From assembly GCA_032622095.1 (NCBI GenBank), contig CP136069.1, positions 157,161,043-157,225,042 of the forward strand: a DNA stretch of 64,000 nucleotides, in the 5' to 3' direction. The notes beneath the pieces were generated by a model. The model saw only the letters and a program-made list of their open reading frames with translations. It was not told where the DNA came from and made no database searches. Shown here in pieces: positions 49,301 to 58,199 of the stretch; the first letter of the stretch is position 1, and each line of letters opens with the position of its first letter. A program made the translations under genes and the position numbers. Source of the stretch: Siphonodentalium dalli. Its lineage: Eukaryota > Mollusca > Scaphopoda > Gadilida > Siphonodentaliidae.

Positions 49301-52092
49301 AAGAGTTCTTCAATTTTGGCTTCGTTGGTCTATCGATCTGATCTCTTTTTTGCTTCCGCTGTGGACACATTTGTCCAGATAGATAGCCACAACAACGTGC
49401 TAGCCTACGGAGGTAGCCATTGTTGCTGTTGTTGTGGTGTGAATTCTGTTTACTTTCCAAAGCACTGGCTGTTTTCAATGGGAGATATAGCTTGGTGCCC
49501 AGGCCAACAAACGTATTCTATCGGTATGAATTGAGTCACGGTACGAAACTATGGGAGATACGTATCTATTTATAGTATGTGGGTATTTCCACCGGAAGCA
49601 ACCGCCATGCTTTTATCTCTGTTAAATGCGTGAAACATTCACAGATACCATTATTTTTTCAGTTTTTCGATCACAATAAAAAGTTTAGACTCTGCGCTTT
49701 TAAATAGGGTCGGTCGGGTTAGCGGAAACAACACATCTATTTTTTTAGGCCTAATATAGGCAAGTATAATATTGGAATTTATGAATAAAATCCATAGACT
49801 TGTGCTTTTCATACCCAAAATGTCTATTACCCAATATCGTTTAAAAGTCATGAGATCTCAGATCTGATAACAACTTTGCATTATTATCATAACAAACAGT
49901 CAAAGGTCTTGAAACGCGTGAAGAAATAACTTGATTATCAATCACGCCGCTGACACTGAGTTATCGCAGTGTGAATTAACACGTGTCAATGTTCGTCGGC
50001 GTGCATTGGGCGTCTCTTGATGTTTGTGAATGCATGTATAGCCATAGATGTCTGATGTACATTACTGTGTTTAAAATGGTTTTCAATAAAATATGTACAC
50101 AATTTTCAGCAGCCCACAATCTATTAATCTAGTCTACGCTTACAGTTAGGCCACTGTACAGTAATACTGGGTCACATGCTCCTTGTATGAGTGCATGTAT
50201 TTGTAGGTTGAAACAATAATTAAAACAAACATATATGACTTGGTTCCTTTATCGGTTATCCCTTTACCCAACAGAAGGGCCCTGTGCCAATGCATTCTCT
50301 TATATATGCGAGTCAACCATAGGTCGCCTCGCATATATAAGAGAATGCATTGGCTTAACACATTAAAAATTATAAAATTGTTATAAAAGAATGTAAGAAA
50401 AAATGGTAAAAAGTGTTAAAAAGTGGCCAATGCATTCTCTTATATATGCGAGGCGACCTATGGTCGACTCGCATATATAAGAGAATGCATTGGCACAGGG
50501 CATAACTGTAACTATCAAAATGTGGTCAAGGAGCCGGTTCCAATGATATCCATATTTGTATGGTTCTATTGAGACAGACCCAAGATATTTTAGGCTGTTG
50601 AAGCTTTATTTGGCCGGTTTGTTGGGTAAAGGGTTATAGGGGATATTTTACATTTGATGGATTATAATTTCAGGAAATTTCATGGCAATTCATGCGGTGC
50701 TAAATTTAAGGGGAGCAATCAAAATTATAAGCACAGCAGTACAATACATAACCATACAGAAACCACGGAGATGTATCGAATGTATCTGAGTGTTATCTCC
50801 CTTGGAACAAACAAACCACTGCCTATATTCGTGCTATTGTAATTCACTAATTGGGATAAGTATTTAAACCTGTTTTGGTAGGTTTCGAGCAGGAACCATG
50901 TATTGTGATACACGATAGTTGCGTTTAGACTGATGCACATATCGTGAGTTTGCGCATCGGGTACACCGGTGTCCTGGTACATCGTTACACCACTACTGAC
51001 AATGTCTGACATGATAAACTGAAGACAGCCCTTTTCCAAATGCTCAATAGATTTTTGTTCATACATAGAAAAAAATAGCATTGATTTCTATTCTCAAGAT
51101 GAAATCCATGAAAACCCCATAGCCCTCAATGTTAATTTTTTATACCCCCAGTGGCCCCTAAAATTCACTCAACCATGACCCTATGAACAAATTATAAACT
51201 AGGTCTTATAGCAATATTCCGTACCAAGTATTAAGAAAATCTTGCTTGAATCAATCAAGTGACACAAAATAAGAGATATCAAGAAACCTCAAATTTGGAA
51301 AATTCTAAGTTGAAATAGGGCCATAACTCAGTAATAATTTTGGACCAAACTCATATTAGAACTTGACCTGGAATTTGGGCTTTGGTTTGGATCAAGAAAC
51401 ACAAACTTGAGTTATCATAAGGAAACCTCAAATCTGGATAATTCTAAGCCGAAAAAAGGGTCATATGGTAACTGAGTATAAAAAATACTCAGATCAAACC
51501 CATATTCGAACTTGATCTGGATTTTGGGCTGAGATATACCAAATTTGGTTCCAACGGATGGAAGATGTTTCAGTTATCACACCATGCGTAAAATGTCTAT
51601 GGACAGACAGACAGACGGATGGACGAATGATGACTGGTCAATCCGGACATCAACACTATCTATACCATAATATTTTATGGGTACACATAAAAATAAAAGA
51701 TGAAATAAAAATATTGAACTACCGGTACTTTATTGCCGCCTTAACCCTTCCATGATGGGAGCTACACTTGTGCAGCATTAAAAATCAAGTGCCAGTGATT
51801 TCTCTTATATATCCGAGTCTCCCATAGGGAGCCTCATATATATAAGATAATATATTGGCCTAACAACATTAACCTGGACCTTGTAAGTCAGTGCATTCTC
51901 TTAAATATAATATGGGAGGCTTCATACATGTATGTGGGATAACAGAATGCATTGGTACACAGACTTTAATACTCACTGAAATATATACGGTCCAGTTTCG
52001 AGGCTGCACCGCACTGGTGGGTGTGGATCTCCAGAAATCTTCCTGAACAACTTCTTAGCTTGGTCCTGGTAGTCGACCATGCTCCTCCCAGT
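40237..52092 (-). CDS. SEC22: Sec22-type R-SNARE, exons 2-5 (first exon not found)
   Basis: The product is the vesicle R-SNARE of the Sec22 family, which acts in membrane fusion between the ER and the Golgi. Four exons (52092-51977, 47070-46910, 45779-45633, 40391-40237) join in phase to 192 codons including the C-terminus. The joins give TTT-CA|C, TTT-G|AT and TCT-G|CT, all with GT-AG introns. Exons 2-3 hold most of the longin domain ([27 protein letters not shown]). Exon 4 holds the SNARE motif with [20 protein letters not shown], where the Arg of LQRG is the central-layer residue. Exon 5 holds [14 protein letters not shown] and a C-terminal membrane anchor ([20 protein letters not shown]). 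Animal Sec22b is about 215 residues, so about 20-25 N-terminal residues are missing. I scanned 52.1-64 kb on this strand and saw no exon 1. Introns carry many transposons. Confidence 0.93.
40506..40877. mobile_element. Family D MITE, complete copy D6, in Sec22 intron 4
   Basis: Both outer ends (GTGCAGCCTGTCATTTGCAG and TGACAGGCACACTAAACTCAG) and both motif pairs are present. The interior matches D5. Confidence 0.75.
40878..41282. other. Intron DNA
   Basis: Part of Sec22 intron 4; nothing recognised. Confidence 0.35.
41283..43423. mobile_element. Outer hAT-like element
   Basis: The ends are TAGGGGTGGGAAGATAC at 41283 and its near-complement GTATCTTCCAACCCCTA ending at 43423. Sub-terminal DNA is full of CGATAC/GTATCG words. 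Flanks read GAAGCCAG (41273-41280) and GAAGCCAC (43424-43431), an imperfect 8-bp duplication offset by two bases on the left. No transposase. It is split by the element at 41650. Confidence 0.7.
41650..42737. mobile_element. Inner hAT-like element with perfect 8-bp duplication
   Basis: GCATTTAT lies at 41642-41649 and 42738-42745. The terminal inverted repeat TAGTGATGTTCCGATAAT is identical for 18 bp at both ends, and ATCGGAATCGG words follow. The 1088 bp contain no transposase-like frame. It sits wholly inside the outer hAT-like element. Confidence 0.9.
43453..44016. mobile_element. TA-flanked MITE with ~95-bp inverted ends
   Basis: The left arm from 43455 (GACCAAGTCTTCTCGGTCC) and the right arm ending at 44014 pair for roughly 95 bp, through TGGGATATCGGTTGGGATGA. 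TA stands at both outer limits, suggesting a Tc1/mariner-type MITE. Confidence 0.8.
44090..44488. mobile_element. Family D MITE, copy D7
   Basis: GCAAATAGTGTGTCTGTCAT at the left and a degraded right end near 44488. Motif pairs at 44120-44205 and 44408-44450. Confidence 0.7.
44735..44961. mobile_element. Family A MITE, worn copy A8
   Basis: The left CTTTCATGATGGGAGCTGC and right TTCAGGAAGCTCCAGTCAT regions are present without TTAA. The first hairpin is half deleted; the second (about 44845-44915) is good. Confidence 0.7.
45316..45529. mobile_element. Family A MITE, 5'-truncated copy A9
   Basis: It begins inside the first hairpin and keeps both hairpins. It ends with AAGGGTTAA (TTAA 45526-45529). 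Confidence 0.75.
45633..45779 (-). CDS. SEC22: Sec22 exon 4
   Basis: Acceptor CATTGCAG and donor TCTG|GTGAAT. It encodes the main SNARE motif with the central Arg. Confidence 0.93.
45955..46290. repeat. ~165-bp tandem repeat in Sec22 intron 3
   Basis: Two units share GCAGTCATGAT, CAAATTTCATTC, GATAACCCA and CGGACAAAC... TTTCC.GATAAAC words. Confidence 0.65.
46291..46909. other. Intron 3 DNA
   Basis: Nothing further recognised. Confidence 0.35.
46910..47070 (-). CDS. SEC22: Sec22 exon 3
   Basis: Acceptor AATTTCCAG and donor TTTG|GTAAGT. It encodes the second half of the longin domain. Confidence 0.93.
47160..47515 (+). repeat. ~184-bp tandem duplication in Sec22 intron 2
   Basis: Two copies start at about 47160 and 47345 (GATTCCCTAC). 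They share TTAGCAGAAATTGCAAATTG and CGAATCCAGTTAAG and differ at a few sites. Confidence 0.85.
47516..48540. other. Intron 2 DNA
   Basis: A weak inverted pair (GGTGCCTAATAATAG near 47826 and CTATCATTAGGCATC near 47975) hints at a small MITE. A C-run lies at 48513. Nothing else. Confidence 0.35.
49174..49908. repeat. 87-bp perfect inverted repeat with 561-bp loop
   Basis: 49174-49260 and 49822-49908 are exact reverse complements when read base by base. A further ~25 bp outside (TTATTTCT ... ACGC) is nearly so. The loop has no clear gene. Confidence 0.92.
50256..50637. mobile_element. Family B MITE, copy B4, with TTAT flanks
   Basis: Both ends are bordered by TTAT (50256-50259, 50634-50637) where all other family B copies have TTAA. 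Hairpins at about 50287-50355 and 50427-50494. Sequence otherwise close to B2. Confidence 0.85.
51170..51640 (+). repeat. ~140-bp tandem repeat with (GACA)n end
   Basis: Two units (about 51284 and 51424, AACCTCAAATTTGG / AACCTCAAATCTGG) include AGGGCCATAACTC. They end at a GACAGACAGACAGACGGATGG tract at 51603, the arrangement of a dispersed repeat often seen in molluscs. Confidence 0.65.
51741..51970. mobile_element. Family A MITE, copy A10, touching the exon 2 donor
   Basis: TTAACCCTTCCATGATGGGAG at 51741. Two eroded hairpins follow, then the family's 'cacagg.ctttaat' segment, which ends against the Sec22 exon 2 donor (51972-51976). No right TTAA. Confidence 0.7.
51977..52092 (-). CDS. SEC22: Sec22 exon 2
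   Basis: Acceptor ATCCTTAG and donor TTTCA|GTGAGT. It encodes [20 protein letters not shown] and [10 protein letters not shown], the first half of the longin domain after the missing exon 1. Confidence 0.9.
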
Positions 52093-52195
52093 CTAAGGAT
52101 GAAAAGCGAATGTTCAGATTATCACATGACAAATCTCGACCATGTTCCTCCAAGTCTGAGGACGAAAAGCCCATGTTCAGATTACCACATGCAAA
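52073..52195. repeat. 63-bp tandem duplication across the exon 2 acceptor
   Basis: Units start at 52073 and 52136 (TCGACCATG.TCCTCC). Each holds an acceptor (CATCCTTAG and CGTCCTCAG on the minus strand) and the first ~20 exon bases. Confidence 0.88.
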
Positions 52196-52197
52196 CA

Positions 52198-52310
52198 GCA
52201 AGTCTGCAAATAGTTTTTTGTCAATTTGCAGATAAAGGTCCCCAGAAGGTGAATTTGGTGATGGTATCCCACATGGCAGGTTAGCATCACCAGATTAACT
52301 AGCCTGCCTG
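52198..52310. mobile_element. Family D fragment, copy D8
   Basis: AAGGTCCCCAGAAGGTGAAT and GTTAGCATCACCAGATTAAC are a worn motif pair. The rest of the element is missing. Confidence 0.6.
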
Positions 52311-53529
52311 CAGCCCTATGGATATGCCTGTGGCATATCACAGTGAAAAATCCAGGGATTTTTTGGGGACACCTGTTTTTGGGCAATGATATTCCGAAGA
52401 CATATCCTGAAGGCCTGAGCGGAGGAAGGTTTGGGAGGGGGTGACCCCTGCTGATGGTGGAGGTACGTTCTTCCCCCTAGAATTTTTTTGAAAATCCATT
52501 GCATTGAGAGCTAATCTAGGGCTCTTTGAGTCAGTATTTTGTATTTTACTGAGAGGTCAATTTTCTCAACTTTCTCAACCATAACTTTGGAAATTTTTAT
52601 AGATGTATGGATTGGAACTGCTTATAAGTTATTGTCAGATATCTTTTGGTTCAATGGATTATGCTTATCCTGCTTGAAATGAGAATTACCATTATCACTC
52701 TAATTCATATAATATGCTATTTTCAAAAATTCAAGAGAGAGACACATACATAATATACTAGTACAGAAACAATGTCTATTAAGTTAGTAATTACTATAAT
52801 AGTACTAATCTCTATGTTAATTTTTCATTTGGTGTTATGAGATCCCACCTGATAACCAGGTTTATTTGATCTAATTGTCACTGTTCCTGTACTGTTTTTG
52901 ATTGAAATACTGAAGTCTGAAGGCTGAATGATAACAAACCTGAACTCAAACTATTTGAAGTTTTAACAGATGAAAGCTAGATAAAGCCCAACATACTTTT
53001 AAAGTATGATTCCAACTGTTAAACTTAAATAATTTTGTTAACTTAAATGTCTTATGTCAATATATATAAATATATAAATAATTTGCATCTTGCTATGATA
53101 TGAATTGGGACCTAAATTGAAAAAACAAAACAAAAAAAACAAACAATTGTGTCCATTTTTTTTTTTTTTGGGCGCCTGGAGTTTGGGCGCCCAAACCGGT
53201 AAACGGTATGAAAAACGGCCTGGATATGTCTCTATATCATGCTAAGATCTGCCCCTTTAAAACCTATTATATGCATAACGTCTATATTCAACTATTAATC
53301 TAGTATTATAGTAAAATTCAGGAATTGCCTGACTCTTATTAATTAAAGTTCAATGTTATTGTTTTACTTTTCAAAATTACTGTTTTATTGTTGCTCTTAA
53401 TGCTAGTATGGTTATTAATGTTATTAAAGTTATGTTCCAGAAACAGCTGTCACAGATATACCTCACGTATACCACTCTATACTCACAAAACAAAAATAAT
53501 AATTTCCCTACGACCTACCCACTATCTCA
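52311..53529. other. Intergenic or Sec22 intron 1 DNA
   Basis: Nothing recognised except a T-run at 53155 followed by GGGCGCC repeats. Confidence 0.35.
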
Positions 53530-53756
53530 CTATAGAGGAGAAATCTGTCGATAATTCCAACTTTTTTTTCATTTTTTGTTTACAAATCACGCAGCGCCTC
53601 ATTTTAATATTCATTATTCAATAGTAGAAACAGCCAATCACCGCTCAGTATTAGAATGAAGGTCAGGTCATAATGAATATTAAAATGAGGCGCTGCGTGA
53701 TTCGTAAACAAAAAATGAAAAAAAAGTTGGAATTATCGACAGATTTCTCCTCTATA
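53530..53756. mobile_element. Near-perfect foldback MITE
   Basis: Arms of about 87 bp (CTATAGAGGAGAAATCTGTC and complement) differ by one or two bases and enclose ~50 bp. TATA at the limits fits a TA target duplication. The inner sequence is GCCAATCACCGCTCAG. Confidence 0.88.
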
Positions 53757-54089
53757 GAAATTGTTTACTGACGATGTGTTGATTTGTATGAGTAAATAAA
53801 TTATTAGCCAACAAGAAATCCCTGAGCGCTAGATGTTTAGTTGATCGTTTGACCGAGTTTTAATTATAGTAAGCCGTGCGGGTGTGAATTTAGAGGAACA
53901 TATCGGCCATTGTTTTTTGAGCCGGATCAATCCGAAATTTACGCTCTTCGGAGACAATATTCTGTGGTTAAATATTTATCAAATGCTATGTATATGAATG
54001 GTTCTGATGGGAGTTTGTGGTATTGATTGAAATATGAATTCTTCGCCGATATATCCGTGGCTATATCGTTAGCATTACTGGGGTGAATG

Positions 54090-54828
54090 TAGTCCAACAA
54101 ATTAGACTATTCGGATTAATACATATTTTAATATTTGGACATTTTATACGATTGTATTAATCCTTCTAGTCTAATAAAAGAGCTGAAAGAAAAGTTAGCA
54201 CACATTTTGAAGCAGGTCAACATCAGTGACCACCGATATGACCCATCAAAATACCATTTTCTCTTAAATTATCTACAAATACATTAGTCTTACCTGTAGC
54301 AGAGATAGTATTCTTTGTGTTCACACATAGATTGTGATATAAAAGTTGTCAGAATTACAGATTTGTTAGTTTAATCCCGGATTGGAAAACATATCACCAT
54401 TTTCAAATACAAATAAATTATGTTAATTTCCGGGGTTTTCCCAGATTTCTGATCTATTACGCATGCGCGTGCTTTCGTTTTCGTATGTGTTCGCTAGCGT
54501 AGACGGGTTTGAATATTTCTGTCGGTTGAGTTGTTATAAAATTATATGGATTAATAGTGACACAAATTTATGCTAGTTAGTTCAGTCATGATATTTAACA
54601 TTCCAACAAAAGGTATGTGTTTTTTATTTGTAATTTTATTTGTGTCATTAGACGTGAACAGTGTAAGTTAAAGGGGCATGACCTTGCCACATAATTTGTG
54701 TGGCTTCGTAGCGTTCAAAGTTTTCACGTGTTCCATTAGACTGAGTGAAGCTACTGAAGGATTAAAAGGTCCATAAACGTCCAAATATTAAAATTCCTAT
54801 TAATCCGAAAGTCTAATTTGTTGGACTA
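54090..54828. mobile_element. 739-bp element with 9-bp duplication
   Basis: GGGTGAATG lies at 54081-54089 and 54829-54837. The terminal repeats TAGTCCAACAAATTAGAC pair for about 50 bp with small gaps. A 9-bp duplication points to Mutator-like or Merlin-like insertion. The interior has GCATGCGCGTGC near 54463 but no transposase. Confidence 0.85.
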
Positions 54829-54837
54829 GGGTGAATG

Positions 54838-56732
54838 GGCTAAATTTGTCCGATTGCTGAGCGATGGTAGCAAGGTGAATTTCCACAGTTCCCCTTGTCT
54901 CTATAATACTACCATTGACGTGAAGCAGGCGCGTATATATAAGCGGCGTATATCTATATGGGCAGCGCAAAAGGGGGGCGGACAGGCCCCTGTGCCCGAC
55001 CTGACCACTGTACACCGGAACGGCCTCAACCAAAATCATGTTCATCGATTTCATACCTATGATAGTACTACAAAGGCTGAGCGAGAATATAAATTTTTTT
55101 TTTTTAATTTTAATTCTCAGACGCGGAGACCAGACGCTGAAAGTCTCGGCGAGAAAAAAAAAATCACCTGCTCATCTTCTTGCACAGATGCGGCCAGCGG
55201 CAATGCGTCTGCAACTCTAGCGATCGTCGTTATTAAAACCATATTTGGCTTCTTGTCTTAATGACTCTTATGTTAAATGCATAACTCAAAAAGCTGTAAA
55301 TGAAATATAGAAATTACGAAAATTGTACAGCAGTTCGATGTGACGTGGCTTTGATTGCGCGTGCTGAATGTAAACAGGAAACGGTTTGATCGACCTTGAC
55401 CGAGCAAAATTGCTGGGGGGAACTCTGGTGGAATCATGAGTATGGTGTAGAAAATGGTGTAGCGTATTGACATAGACTATCCTTCCTTCATCTATGGTAT
55501 TGATGATCAGTGACCGGTGTACCTCAAACTAAAACATTTCTGCTTGTACCATCCACATAGACCCAAATGGGGAACGGGACTACCCGCCCCCGAGACAACC
55601 CGCCACCTAAATGCAGCCTACAATAATTATTGTCTCTTATATAAAAAAAAACACTCTAGTAAACCATGGTGAACATACCGTTGTATTTACCGTGGTGATT
55701 GGACCAGGTAACATGATGTAATTTTACCACGGTGTTACTCTGGTAAAATTCGTATATAGTGAATCTTCACCATATATTATACGCACATGTAGACCCCCAT
55801 GTATGTGACATGGATCCACCCATGTATTTCACCAATGTATTTTAACGGGATGTTTGTAACTATGTAGGCCTATAGGCCTATATGTAGTTAGCCTACGTGG
55901 TTCTTTACCTCGATGTTCAAGGCGGGGGGCAGACCCCCCCCCCGACACGTATCCTGGGGGTGGTGGTGTCAAAATAAGCCGAAAGCAATTTTTTCCGTGA
56001 CAAAATAAAAAATTTTCCTTCACACCTTTTATTGGATTTTTACTAGTTTGTACTGGTTTGTAACATTAAGAAATCAATAATAAGGAACTGCAGCAACACT
56101 AAACACGATAGGGCCATTGGATGTTTTTTGTGCCTCTTTATGACAAGGGAAAGTATTCTTAATGCAGCTGAATCGCCCATGCAGTATTCTATGTAATTAA
56201 CATCAAATAAGGATAACTTTAAAGAAACAAATTTAATGCCAAATCTGGTCAAACATGGACATTAAACACTGATGTATATACACTGATGTATAAAGAAAAA
56301 AAAACATGTAACATACCTAGACTTGTGAGTGGATAACACAATTATCTCATATGTGACAAAAGAGATAGAAAATGGTAATAATTCACAATCTCATGTAGTC
56401 ACGAATGAGTTAATACAGGTTTCTACTAAAAGTGTAGGTTTGTTTTTTATTATATGCTTTACTCTCACATGCTACACTTGAGCAGTCCAATAGAAATAAT
56501 GCCTTTTCTGAACTCATACAAGATTCCTGAATTCATACAAGATAAACTGTGAACGTTATAAAATTCCTAACCAATACTGACCAATCTGAATCAATTGGAT
56601 CAATCGTAACATTAACTTTCTTTGATTTCCCATTGGTGCTCCTGTGTGCTCTAGTGTATTGCTATATGTGCGATAAACATGTTTTAGTAATGTCTAATGA
56701 GTCTGGGTGGCACGTAGCATATAATAATTTAA
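54838..56732. other. Unique DNA with a 135-codon frame
   Basis: A frame at 54854-55261 (plus) is the longest here outside repeats. It has no recognisable domain and an A-rich, T-rich patchwork, so I do not call it a gene. A C-run/G-run lies at 55920-55945. Confidence 0.35.
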
Positions 56733-56845
56733 CCTATCTGATATAATACAATCACCTATCTGGTGTAAAACAATATCACATATCTGGTGTAAAACAAAAT
56801 CACCTATCTGGTGTAGAGCAATATAACCTACTTGGTGTATAGACA
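56733..56845 (+). repeat. ~25-bp minisatellite, four copies
   Basis: Units of the form AATCACCTATCTGGTGTAAA; each holds a small palindrome ACCTATCTGGT. Confidence 0.75.
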
Positions 56846-57171
56846 TAATATCTTTATAAATTTCCATAACAAAGTAACAGAACACAAAAACTAAAAAGGT
56901 CTCTAAAAAGGACTACCACACACATTTTGGCACTAAAACAGTGACTATTAATTATGATTAACCATGCGCGCTGTGTCAGTGACCGGTTACCCACTCAGAC
57001 ATAGCTGCTATTCACAATAGCAATAAAGATGCTTAATAGGTTTTGTGACGAGAAGGAAATTGAATGCAACCTGGACACAATACAATGACTTCAGTTTAGC
57101 AATAAAATGTTCGATGGTATATAAATATTAGAACGTCAGTTTGTCTATAAATGTTCGATATAATATAATGA
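56846..57171. other. Unique DNA
   Basis: Nothing supported. Confidence 0.35.
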
Positions 57172-57272
57172 TTAGAGCATATCTTGTCGTTGACTACGCG
57201 AATGTAGTGGCCAGTGGGAAGGATGTAGTTCACTCGCCTCGCGTAGTCAACTCTGGACAAGCCATGCTCTAT
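57172..57272. repeat. 101-bp hairpin repeat
   Basis: AGAGCAT..TTGTC.TTGACTACGCGA pairs with TCGCGTAGTCAA..GGACAAG..ATGCTCT. The loop is around 57205-57235. Confidence 0.75.
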
Positions 57273-57943
57273 TCATATACTAAGCTTTAAAATAAATTGA
57301 CTGCAGAGCTGTGGAAATATGATATTTAACACTGCAGTCAAGAATATACTGCTAGAGACCAGTCATGCTGTTCATTACTAGATTCACTGAATCTCAATAT
57401 GTAAGAGGTTTGGTCCTGGTTTTCTCTGTATGTTTGTGTTTTGCGTTCCACAATGGGGTGAGTGTCAAAACATGGCTGGGAAAAACTCTATGAAATAGAA
57501 AAAAAATTGGGGTCGGGGGTGGGTCCAAAAAGTGGTCATCGGCAAAAAATTAAAGTAGCATAGGAGTGAGAGCTTTCCGATGAATGGCAGCAAGCCATAT
57601 TTCCGACCCTACGTGTCTGGAAATTTTGTCCGACTCCGACCCCCCCCCCCCCCTTGCGATGTTAGGATAATTTACCATGGTAGTATCGGGGTACGCTTTT
57701 GGAAGCCTTAAATGTACTCAATCAGATCAGACGCTCCTAAATTACTACTTCTTTGGCTTCGGGGGGTAAAACATATTTGATTCGAGTCGAAGAACCCACC
57801 CATCAAAGCTCAGGGAAACCCAAATCTCAGATCTCGAGTGATTAGATATCGATGTTTGAAGTTTGCTGTTTCTATTGTTTGTGGACCAGATCTTGTCCAT
57901 GACCACGTGCTCAAACGGACAAAATCAGACAAATTGCGGGTGT
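57273..57943. other. Unique DNA
   Basis: A C-run at 57640-57653. No genes seen. Confidence 0.35.
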
Positions 57944-58021
57944 AAGATGGATAACTCGAAAATCAAGTGGTTACTATTGACAATAATAACCACTTGATTT
58001 TAGAGTTATACATCTTACAAC
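57944..58021. repeat. 78-bp hairpin repeat
   Basis: TGTAAGATGGATAACTCGAA pairs with its near-complement ending TTATACATCTTACA. The AAAATCAAGTGGTTA segment pairs perfectly around a 13-bp loop. Confidence 0.85.
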
Positions 58022-58199
58022 CCCCAAACTAAACTACTACTTCGCGACACGGACTCAGTATGAGTGTTCATTGCTTCATATTTGCTTATATATAATAACT
58101 AGCAGGTTAGCCCGCCACTGGCGGCGTTCGTCAGAAACATGACAATTTTTTTTTTTATAATTAATTAAATTATTTATCCGGGGCAAGATACATTCACAT

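Larger units (their letters stand above)
48541..50995. mobile_element. hAT-like element in Sec22 intron 2
   Basis: TAGTGGTGTCAAGAT at 48541 faces the complement of TAGTGGTGTAACGATGTACC ending at 50995. The flanks CTGACATG and CTGACAAT suggest a worn 8-bp duplication. Inside are an 87-bp perfect inverted repeat and, as a later guest, family B copy B4. No transposase domain was recognised. Confidence 0.65.

Noticed and set aside
54854-55261. 135-codon frame
   Set aside because: No recognisable domain, a poly-T and poly-A stretch in the middle, no splice or promoter context that I could support.
55658-55760. Palindromic ACCATGGTGAA/TTACCACGGT stretch
   Set aside because: Only short, interrupted pairing; no defined ends or duplication.
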